6,723 nt of DNA, taken from Gemmatimonadota bacterium. Lineage in GTDB: Bacteria > Gemmatimonadota > Gemmatimonadetes > Gemmatimonadales > Gemmatimonadaceae. Below are positions 1-5,836 of this stretch, one piece after another. Made by a program: the position numbers and the translations under genes. A model generated the notes under the pieces. It had not been told where the DNA came from. It saw nothing but the letters and a program-made list of their open reading frames with translations, and did no database searches. Location: assembly GCA_016794735.1 (NCBI GenBank), contig JAEUJK010000374.1:1-6723 (forward strand), given 5' to 3'. Positions within the stretch are counted from its first letter, which is position 1, and each line of letters starts with the position of its first letter.

Positions 1-752
1 CGCAGCTCGGAGACTTCCTTGGACTGGTCGTCGTCTCCCAGCTCCTTCTGGATGGCCTTGAGCTGCTCGCGCAGGAACATCTCGCGCTGGCGCTCGCCCA
101 GTTCCTCCTGGACCTGCGACTTGATCTCCTCCTGGGCCTCGAGCATGCCGATCTGGCGCTGCACGTGGACCAGGACGCGACGCAACCGCTCCTCGACGCT
201 CAGCGTCTCGAGGAGTCCCTGCTTTTCGGGGACGGGGAGTTCGATGTAGCCCGCGACGAGGTCGGCGAACTTGCCGGGATCGTCGACGGAGTCGAGCACC
301 TGGTGCACGACTTCCTCGGGAAGGCCCCGCTTTTCACCCAGTTCCTGGGCGCGCTCACGCGTTTCCTTGTGCAGCGCCTCGAAGGCGGCGTCGTTTTCGT
401 CCAGCGGCCGCATTTCCTCGGTCGGCAGGACGATGGCCGTCATGTAGCCCTCGGTCGTGCTGTACTGGAGGGCGGTCGCCCGCTGTTCGCCCTGCAGGAG
501 GAGCTGGACCCCACCCAGACCGCGCTGGATCTGGCCGATGCGGGCGAGTACCCCCATCGAATAGAGGATATCCGGCGTGGGTTCGTCGGTGTTGTCCTTT
601 TGCGCCACGGCGAAGACGAGCCGGTCTCCCTTGAGGGCGGCTTCGATGGCCCGAAGCGTGCCCGGCCGGCCGGCAGCGATCGGATTCGTGACACCCGGGA
701 GGATCACGGTGCCGCGGAGGGGGAGAACGGGGAGCGTCTGTCGTTGCGTCAT
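1..752 (-). CDS. lon: ATP-dependent protease Lon, N-terminal part (cut by window edge)
   Basis: Lon is a cytoplasmic AAA+ serine protease that unfolds and degrades misfolded and regulatory proteins. Only the first 250 codons lie in the window; the ATPase and Ser-Lys protease domains would lie to the left. Seen: an opening LPVLPLRGTVILPG (residues 7-20), typical of the Lon substrate-binding (LAN) domain, then family-like stretches DDPGKFADLVAGYI (157-170) and LLETLSVEERLRRVL (180-194). The hallmark helical segment MFLREQLKAIQKELGDDD follows (225-242), preceding the ATPase. The ATG at 752 is chosen because the family motif begins about six residues later. In-frame GTG codons upstream (for example at 779) would add only a Gly/Pro-rich stretch. 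The ribosome site is weak (AGG, six bases from ATG). The gene is divergent from the kinase operon. The family call is secure; whether the full gene is intact cannot be seen. Confidence 0.95.
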   Translation of the reverse strand, partial: MTQRQTLPVLPLRGTVILPGVTNPIAAGRPGTLRAIEAALKGDRLVFAVAQKDNTDEPTPDILYSMGVLARIGQIQRGLGGVQLLLQGEQRATALQYSTTEGYMTAIVLPTEEMRPLDENDAAFEALHKETRERAQELGEKRGLPEEVVHQVLDSVDDPGKFADLVAGYIELPVPEKQGLLETLSVEERLRRVLVHVQRQIGMLEAQEEIKSQVQEELGERQREMFLREQLKAIQKELGDDDQSKEVSEL

Positions 753-781
753 GGGATACCTGGGTCCTGGGGGACCCACAT
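749..781 (-). other. Possible 10-codon leader ORF overlapping the lon start
   Basis: An ATG at 781 opens a ten-codon frame reading MWVPQDPGIP. Its TGA overlaps the lon ATG as ATGA, the arrangement usual for translational coupling. The frame spans the GGACCCA hairpin of the lon leader, so ribosomes reading it could open that structure. It has no clear ribosome site of its own, and a ten-codon frame can arise by chance. This is inference from layout only. Confidence 0.2.
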
Positions 782-801
782 GGGTCACCGCGATTGGGTC
801 C
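761..801. repeat. Iterated TGGGTC elements and hairpin in the lon leader
   Basis: Four copies of TGGGTC in both orientations lie within 41 bases: TGGGTCC at 761-767, GGACCCA at 772-778, TGGGTC at 781-786 and TGGGTCC at 795-801. The first two form a perfect 7-bp inverted repeat with a 4-base loop. The second and third form a 6-bp inverted repeat with a 2-base loop. In lon mRNA the two hairpins are mutually exclusive, and the first ends about nine bases before the ATG, covering the ribosome-binding region. A protein operator or an RNA switch are both possible. The sequence does not match CIRCE or the HspR inverted repeat as I know them. Confidence 0.5.
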
Positions 802-826
802 AGCTCTCGCAAGGACCTGCGCGCCT

Positions 827-855
827 GAATTACGCCACCCTGACCGGCTTTGCAA
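827..855 (-). promoter_or_regulatory. Weak candidate promoter for lon
   Basis: Reading leftward, TTGCAA (855-850) is followed after 17 bases by TAATTC (832-827). The -35 matches the sigma-70 consensus at four of six positions, but the -10 matches at only two. The spacing and orientation toward lon are right, and it would give a leader of about 70 bases containing the TGGGTC elements. I saw no convincing heat-shock promoter of the sigma-32 type. Low confidence. Confidence 0.22.
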
Positions 856-937
856 CTTTCATCCGCCATACTGACGTAGGAGTGCTGCCGAAAGACGTCG
901 GAACGTTCAGCGAGTGCCGTCGAGCCGAACTGGCAAT

Positions 938-951
938 CGACGGCGCCGTCG
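938..951. promoter_or_regulatory. Perfect 14-bp palindrome, possible operator
   Basis: CGACGGCGCCGTCG is a perfect 7+7 palindrome without spacer. Its centre is about 50 bases upstream of the transcription start predicted for the kinase operon, and it also lies on the upstream side of lon. Two smaller palindromes sit nearby: GACGTC (894-899) and GAACGTTC (901-908). In such GC-rich DNA a 14-bp perfect palindrome is notable but not conclusive. No known regulator is recognised. Confidence 0.3.
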
Positions 952-981
952 GGCATGTCTCTACCCCGGGTCCTCGGTCAG

Positions 982-990
982 TGATACACT
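982..990 (+). promoter_or_regulatory. Extended -10 promoter for the kinase operon
   Basis: TGATACACT carries the TG of an extended -10 followed by TACACT, which matches TATAAT at four of six positions in otherwise very GC-rich DNA. No -35 resembling TTGACA stands at the usual distance, as is tolerated by extended -10 promoters. A start near 997 would leave about 34 bases before the GTG at 1031. This argues against the longer reading frame beginning with ATG at 914, which would start upstream of the promoter. Confidence 0.42.
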
Positions 991-1030
991 TCGCACGCGC
1001 TGCAGGCGCTCCTCCCAACACATCGCCCTG

Positions 1031-2968
1031 GTGCCCGACCCCCTGATTCCGGCGTCCGACTCCGACTTGCGGGCGCACGTTGAGCGCGTGCTGCGCGAGG
1101 GGTACGAGGTCGACCGGGAGATCGGTCGCGGTGGGATGGGCATCGTGTACCTGGCCCGGGACCGCCGCCTCAAGCGCTCCGTCGCGATCAAGCTGCTTCC
1201 GCCCGAGCTCGCCTTCCGGGGCGAGATCCGCTCGCGTTTCCTGCGCGAGGCCGAAACGGCGGCCCAGCTTGGCCATCCCAACATCGTCCCGATCTTCTCG
1301 GTCGACGAACGCGAGGGGCTGGTCTTCTTCGTCATGGCATTCGTTGACGGCGAGAACCTCGCCGTGCGCTTGCATCGCGAAGGGGCGATGCGCGAGGAGG
1401 AGGTGCGCAAGATCCTCGTGGATACGGCGCGCGCCCTCGCCTACGCCCATGAACGCGGCGTCGTCCATCGCGACATCAAGCCTGACAACATCCTGATCGA
1501 TCGCGACGGCCGCGTGATGGTGACCGACTTCGGCATCGCGCGCGCCATCACCGAAGGGGCCGATGCGCGCCTCACGGCGACGGGCACCGCGATCGGCACG
1601 CCGGCGTACATGTCGCCGGAGCAGTCGATGGGCGAGCGCGAGGTCGACGGGCGCAGCGACCTGTACTCGTTAGGTGTGGTGGGGTACCAGATGTTGACCG
1701 GCGACCTGCCGTTCAACGCCTCCAGCACCCCGGCTCTCCTCGTGAAGCACCTCTCCGAGGCGCCACCGCCGATCACCGAACGTTGCCCCGACCTGTCGCC
1801 GGACCTCGCGAGCGCGATCATGATCATGCTCGAGAAGGATCCGGCCGATCGCTTCGCCAGCGCGACCGCCCTCGCGAACGCGCTCGAGGCGCGCAACGTC
1901 CCGCAGGCGCGGGCCCTTGCCCCCAAGGCGCGCCCCGCGGCCGCGGCGCCGCAACCCGTGGCGTCGGTCGCCATGGGAGCGCCGGACGTCATGAGTGCGG
2001 TCTCGGCGGCGGAAATCGCCAAGTGGGACGACCCGCGCGTGCGCGCCTTCCGCAAGTCGGCGGGACCGTGGGCCTTCTTCGGCGTGGCGTCGATCATCCT
2101 CAACCTCTTCGGCATCGTCGACTTCGTCGGGCTGTGGGGGCTGTGGACCATCTTCGTGGCGTGGAAGTACGCCAAGCTCTGGACCGACGGCTTCGACTGG
2201 CGCCATGTGCTCCGCGAGCCCGCCGACCGGATGTTCTTCGATGTGGTGGCCGAGTGGGCAGACGCCGTGCGCGCCTTGTGGGATCCGCGCAAGCGCGGCG
2301 AGGTCCGCGAGCGGGATCGCCTTCGCCGTGAGCGCGACGCCGCCCTCGTGGGCGGGGCAATCTCGCGGCCACTGATCGCTCGACCCGGCGCCTCTCCCGC
2401 GATGGGGTCAGCCTTCGGGTCGCATGCTGCTGTCGTCCAGGAAGCCCAGCGCAACCGCGAGGACATCGTCCGGCTCCTGCAGACGCTGCCTAAGCGCGAC
2501 CAGCAGCAGCTGCGGGACGTCCCGACGAGTGCGGCTGCGCTGTACGGCAAGGTGGAGGCGCTCGCCCTCAACCTGGCCGACATCGAGCGCCACCAGCCCG
2601 ACGCGCCCAAGGCGGACGTCGATGCCGAGATCGCCAAGCTCGAGTCCGAGGCGAACCCGCTGGATGTCGCCGGGAGCGAGGAACGGGTGCGTCGCCTCGC
2701 CCTGCTCAAGCGCCAGCGACGCGCGTGGGCCGACGTCGGCTCTCGGGCCGCCAGCCTTCGCGACAAGCTGGAGAGCTGCGCCATCGCGCTCCAGAACATG
2801 CGACTCGACGTCATTCGGCTGAAGGCCGGGTCCCAGACCTTCGACCACATCACCAGCATCGCCGAGCAGGCGGTCGTGCTGGCGCGCGAAGTGGACACCG
2901 CCATGTATGTGAAGGATGAAATGGCGAAACTGGATGGACGCCGGGCCGGTAGGGCCAGACGCCCGTAG
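1031..2968 (+). CDS. Transmembrane Ser/Thr protein kinase (first of tandem pair)
   Basis: This is a Hanks-type kinase (645 aa) that would phosphorylate Ser/Thr of protein substrates at the inner membrane face. The catalytic domain spans about 27-285: glycine loop GRGGMG (32-37), VAIK lysine K54, helix-C E73, HRDIKPDN (146-153, catalytic D148), DFG (166-168), activation-loop threonines 182, 184, 186 and 190, and SPE (195-197). All catalytic residues are present, so it should be active. An Ala/Pro linker (290-330) leads to a hydrophobic hairpin at about 346-384 resembling the 2TM domain. A charged helical tail (about 415-640) follows, with LESCAIALQNMRLD at 580-593. GTG 1031 is chosen because an ATG-started frame from 914 would add 39 Arg-rich residues and begin upstream of the promoter. 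TTG 1067 is an alternative. No Shine-Dalgarno is visible. It lies 33 bases before a paralogous kinase. Confidence 0.9.
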   Translation: MPDPLIPASDSDLRAHVERVLREGYEVDREIGRGGMGIVYLARDRRLKRSVAIKLLPPELAFRGEIRSRFLREAETAAQLGHPNIVPIFSVDEREGLVFFVMAFVDGENLAVRLHREGAMREEEVRKILVDTARALAYAHERGVVHRDIKPDNILIDRDGRVMVTDFGIARAITEGADARLTATGTAIGTPAYMSPEQSMGEREVDGRSDLYSLGVVGYQMLTGDLPFNASSTPALLVKHLSEAPPPITERCPDLSPDLASAIMIMLEKDPADRFASATALANALEARNVPQARALAPKARPAAAAPQPVASVAMGAPDVMSAVSAAEIAKWDDPRVRAFRKSAGPWAFFGVASIILNLFGIVDFVGLWGLWTIFVAWKYAKLWTDGFDWRHVLREPADRMFFDVVAEWADAVRALWDPRKRGEVRERDRLRRERDAALVGGAISRPLIARPGASPAMGSAFGSHAAVVQEAQRNREDIVRLLQTLPKRDQQQLRDVPTSAAALYGKVEALALNLADIERHQPDAPKADVDAEIAKLESEANPLDVAGSEERVRRLALLKRQRRAWADVGSRAASLRDKLESCAIALQNMRLDVIRLKAGSQTFDHITSIAEQAVVLAREVDTAMYVKDEMAKLDGRRAGRARRP

Positions 2969-3001
2969 TCCTGCCCGACGCCGGTCCCTCCCGTTTCCCC
3001 C

Positions 3002-4972
3002 ATGTCCGACGTCCTTCGCGAACGCGTCACCGCCGCACTGAGCGACGCCTATGAAGTCGGGCGCGAGGTGGGGCGTGGTGGCATGGGGGTCGTGTATCGC
3101 GCCACCGACCGCAAGCTGCGGCGCGAGGTCGCGATCAAGGTCCTCCCGCCCGAGCTCGCCTATCGCGAGGACGTGAAGCAGCGCTTCCTGCGCGAGGCCC
3201 AGACGGCCGCGCAGCTGAGCCACGCCAACATCGTCCCGATCTACGCGGTCGAGGAACGCGACGGGCTGGTCTGCTTCGTCATGGCGCTGGTCGATGGCGA
3301 AAGCCTCGCCAACAAGATCGCGCGCGAACGGCAGCTCGGGGTCGACTTCACCGCTGAAACCCTGCGGGCCGTCGCCGATGCCCTGGGTTACGCCCACGGA
3401 CGCGGGATCATCCACCGCGACGTGAAGCCGGACAACATCCTGCTCGACCGGCACACCGGGCGGCCGATGGTCACCGACTTCGGGATCGCGCGTGCGGCCG
3501 AAGGCGATGCGCGGCTCACCGTCACGGGGATCGCGGTCGGGACGCCGGCGTACATGTCGCCGGAACAGGCGATGGGCGAAAAGGAGATCGACGGTCGCTC
3601 GGACCTGTATTCACTGGCGGTGGTGGGCTACCACATGCTGAGCGGCGTGTTGCCGTTCCATGCGTCGAACACGCCGTCGATGCTGATGAAGCACATCAGC
3701 GAGGCACCGCGACCGATCCGCGAACATCGCCCCGATGCGCCCGGCTGGATCACCGGCATCCTCGAGTGCGCGATGTCCAAGAAGCCGGCCGATCGCTACG
3801 CGAGCGCGCACGCCTTCCGCGATGCGCTCGCACGTCGTGAAGGGCCGGTGGCACCGGCGGCCGCGCCGTCGCAGGGCGATGTGCACGCGAGTGCCGCGTG
3901 GAAGCACGCTGTTCCGCGGGATGCGGTGGAGGCCGCGCGTGTGCGCTTGCCCCGCGTCTCACGGCAGGCGCTGGCCGCACCACCGGCGCGCACCGCGATC
4001 GAGGCTGCCAATCCGGGATGGCGAGCGTCGGAGCCGGGTGGCGTTGAACGACCGCCCGTGCCTGCGTGGATGCCCGCCTCGTGGCGTGACGCCCGGCAGG
4101 GGTGGCAGCCGGGCGCGGTGTCGCGCGGCCGCCAACGGCGTGGTGAGGTGGCCGAGAACCTCCCGGTCATCGAGAAGATCCGCCGCTTCCGGCGTCGCGT
4201 GATGTCCAGCGGGTCGACGATCGGGTTCCTCGCCATCGTGAACCTGGTCACCTCACCCGGCTTTCCCTGGGCCCTGTTTCCCGCCTTTGGGATGTTGATG
4301 GGCCTCCTCCGCCAGTGGGGAATGCTCCGCGACGACGGGGTGAAGTGGGAGGATGTGTACGGGCCCAAGGCGACGGAGGCACTCGCGCGGCACGCCGAGG
4401 CGCGCGGTCGGTTGCGTGGGGCGTCGCCAGCCGACGACCTCGGGCTGCTCGCCCCTCCCGAGGTGCTCGCCGGGCCCCAGGGCGCGGTGATCCGCCGGGC
4501 CGCGCAAGATCGCGATACGGTGCGTGATGCGCTTTCCCGCCTGGGGAAGGCCGATCGCGAGCTGATCCCCGATGTGTTGCCGACCGTCGATGCCCTGGTC
4601 GAACGCATTGCGTCGTTAGCTGGTGCGCTGCACCGCATCGACGCCGACACGCAGCCGGGGGCGATGGCCGAGGCCGAGGCACGGCTCGAAGCCGCCCGTG
4701 CACTTCCGGAGGGACGCGACCGGGAGCAGCGTGTTCAGCTGCTGGAACGCCAGCTCACCACCATGCGTGACCTGGCGGGGCGTCGCGACGGGCTCGCGTC
4801 GCAACTCGAGAGTGCCGCATTGATGTTGCAGGGGATGCGCCTGGACCTGGTCGCCCTGCGATCGGCGGGCGTGCAATCGGCGATGAACGATGTGAGCACC
4901 GCCACGCAGGAAGCGCGCGCGCTCAGTCGGGAGATTGCCAACGTCCTCGACGCCGCCAAGGAAGTGCGCTGA
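3002..4972 (+). CDS. Transmembrane Ser/Thr protein kinase (second of tandem pair)
   Basis: This 656-aa paralogue of the preceding kinase probably shares its mRNA. The catalytic domain spans about 18-276: GRGGMG (24-29), VAIK lysine K46, helix-C E65, HRDVKPDN (138-145, catalytic D140), DFG (159-161), threonines 173, 175 and 181, and SPE (186-188). It therefore looks catalytically complete. The linker (277-392) is longer than in its neighbour and rich in Pro, Ala and Arg. The segment 393-445, with NLVTSPGFPWALFPAFGMLMG in its core, fits the two-helix 2TM hairpin well and would leave both ends in the cytoplasm. The tail (490-656) is predicted helical and aligns with the neighbour's tail, including LESAALMLQGMRLD (602-615). 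The ATG at 3002 is well placed, just before the catalytic domain. Upstream bases are pyrimidine-rich with no Shine-Dalgarno. The substrate is unknown. Confidence 0.92.
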   Translation: MSDVLRERVTAALSDAYEVGREVGRGGMGVVYRATDRKLRREVAIKVLPPELAYREDVKQRFLREAQTAAQLSHANIVPIYAVEERDGLVCFVMALVDGESLANKIARERQLGVDFTAETLRAVADALGYAHGRGIIHRDVKPDNILLDRHTGRPMVTDFGIARAAEGDARLTVTGIAVGTPAYMSPEQAMGEKEIDGRSDLYSLAVVGYHMLSGVLPFHASNTPSMLMKHISEAPRPIREHRPDAPGWITGILECAMSKKPADRYASAHAFRDALARREGPVAPAAAPSQGDVHASAAWKHAVPRDAVEAARVRLPRVSRQALAAPPARTAIEAANPGWRASEPGGVERPPVPAWMPASWRDARQGWQPGAVSRGRQRRGEVAENLPVIEKIRRFRRRVMSSGSTIGFLAIVNLVTSPGFPWALFPAFGMLMGLLRQWGMLRDDGVKWEDVYGPKATEALARHAEARGRLRGASPADDLGLLAPPEVLAGPQGAVIRRAAQDRDTVRDALSRLGKADRELIPDVLPTVDALVERIASLAGALHRIDADTQPGAMAEAEARLEAARALPEGRDREQRVQLLERQLTTMRDLAGRRDGLASQLESAALMLQGMRLDLVALRSAGVQSAMNDVSTATQEARALSREIANVLDAAKEVR

Positions 4973-4973
4973 C

Positions 4974-4995
4974 GGCGTCGCGCGTGCGCGATGCC
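4974..4995. terminator. GC hairpin at the convergent gene junction
   Basis: GGCGTCGCG (4974-4982), loop CGTG, and CGCGATGCC (4987-4995) form a 9-bp stem, with one G-U wobble in the rightward RNA. It begins one base after the second kinase's stop codon and reaches the stop codon of the leftward gene, so it could serve both convergent operons. No T-tract follows in either direction, so it is not a textbook intrinsic terminator. It could act as a bidirectional pause or a 3'-end protecting structure. Confidence 0.45.
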
Positions 4996-5513
4996 TACCG
5001 CGGGACCTCGGCCGGAAGCCACTTCTCCCCGCCTAACGCGTAACCCACGCCGGCGCCCACCACGAGCCCTGCGGCGAGTCCCTTGGGCGCACCCTTCAGG
5101 AAGTCCTTGGCCGTGGGATTCACTTCCGGGGCCTGGCCAAAGCCGATCAGCGCGGCACCAATGAGCCCGCCAATGAGCGCGCCCTTGATGGTGGCAGAAC
5201 GCGTCGTGCGGCCGCCGCTCACCTCGATGCGCTCGATGGCGCCGGTGCGAATGCGGACGCGACGGTACTGCTCCACGAGCACCGGGCCCATCTCGAAGCC
5301 GAGGCGCCGGCGCACCCCTGCGGTATCCAGGACCATCTCACCCGCTTCGAGCGAATCGACGCGCCCGATGAACCGATCCCGCCGGATGGTGGTGGCGATC
5401 ACGCGCACCCGAGCCCCCACCGAGATCGACGCCACGGGTGCGGCCTGCTGCGCGCCAGCCTCGACCCCCAACGCCATCACGACCAGCACGGCACTCCGAC
5501 GAAACACGTTCAT
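4995..5513 (-). CDS. Exported glycine-zipper protein of unknown function
   Basis: I do not recognise a named family for this 172-aa protein. An N-terminal signal peptide is visible: RR at 5-6, hydrophobic core 8-17, and an A-G-A site giving likely cleavage after residue 21. Residues about 28-100 alternate short beta-like stretches (VGARVRVIATTIRRDRFIGR, then RVRIRTGAIERIEVSGG) and resemble a small SH3- or Sm-like barrel. Then come two glycine-zipper segments: G111, G115, G119 with GxxxG spacing, and a regular run G141, G145, G149, G153, G157, G161. Glycine zippers pack helices in membranes, so an envelope location is likely. The ATG at 5513 overlaps the stop of the upstream TPR gene as ATGA, and GGAGG seven bases upstream is the best ribosome site in the window. 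It is the last gene of the leftward operon. Confidence 0.8.
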   Translation of the reverse strand: MNVFRRSAVLVVMALGVEAGAQQAAPVASISVGARVRVIATTIRRDRFIGRVDSLEAGEMVLDTAGVRRRLGFEMGPVLVEQYRRVRIRTGAIERIEVSGGRTTRSATIKGALIGGLIGAALIGFGQAPEVNPTAKDFLKGAPKGLAAGLVVGAGVGYALGGEKWLPAEVPR

Positions 5514-5836
5514 GCGCTGCCCTCCAGGGCGTCGAGTCGTTCACTGAGTTCACTGGCCATCCCGGGGTGCCCGAACCGATGGGCCGCGGCGATCCCGCGT
5601 CGCAATGCCTCCCGCGCCTCCGCCACGCGCCCGAGCGCCACCAGCACTTCCGCGTGGCGGCCGAAGCCATTTCCCTCGTCATCGTACGAACTGAGGTACG
5701 CCTGCAGGTGTTCCTCGGCCTCCGCGTGCAACCCCACCTTCATCGCTTCGTTCGCCAGCCCGAAACGTGCGAGGGGGTTGCCGGGATTCCGTGCGACCAT
5801 CGAGCGGAAAGTGTCCAGGCGGGAAGTGGCAGTCAT
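5510..5836 (-). CDS. Small tetratricopeptide-repeat (TPR) protein
   Basis: This small soluble protein (108 aa) has no signal peptide or membrane segment. It appears all-helical with two TPR-like units. Residues about 20-53 carry the pattern L..G.A....G...EAE..L..YL, preceded by an NPGNP turn. Residues about 55-89 contain G.G.HAEVLVALGRVAEAREALRRGI. TPRs usually mediate protein-protein contacts, so a scaffold or chaperone-like role is possible, but no partner can be named. The start ATG at 5836 overlaps the stop of the hydrolase gene (ATGA), and its own stop overlaps the next start (ATGA). Translation of all three genes is thus probably coupled. No separate Shine-Dalgarno is evident before this start, fitting re-initiation. 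Confidence 0.82.
   Translation of the reverse strand: MTATSRLDTFRSMVARNPGNPLARFGLANEAMKVGLHAEAEEHLQAYLSSYDDEGNGFGRHAEVLVALGRVAEAREALRRGIAAAHRFGHPGMASELSERLDALEGSA
5521..5525 (-). promoter_or_regulatory. Strong ribosome-binding site inside the TPR gene
   Basis: On the minus strand GGAGG lies seven bases upstream of the ATG at 5513, inside the last codons of the TPR gene. It fixes the start of the glycine-zipper gene and suggests that this gene is translated more strongly than the genes before it, which lack an equally good site. Confidence 0.6.

Noticed and set aside
914..1030. ATG at 914 as start of the first kinase, adding 39 residues
   Set aside because: The added part is Arg-rich and unlike kinase N-termini, it starts upstream of the best promoter, and the paralogue begins close to the catalytic domain.
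165..1046. Long plus-strand frame of 293 codons
   Set aside because: It is antisense to lon, whose minus-strand translation matches the family clearly. The frame has no domain-like content and is a GC-rich shadow.
1441..3454. Long minus-strand frames opposite the kinases (1441-3030 and 2408-3454)
   Set aside because: They are antisense to unmistakable kinase domains, with low-complexity Arg/Ser/Ala composition expected from reverse frames of GC-rich genes.
1598..3564. A 23-bp identical stretch in both kinase genes (1598-1620 and 3542-3564)
   Set aside because: It encodes the constrained TPAYMSPE activation segment, so paralogy plus codon bias explains it. It is not a mobile repeat or recombination site.
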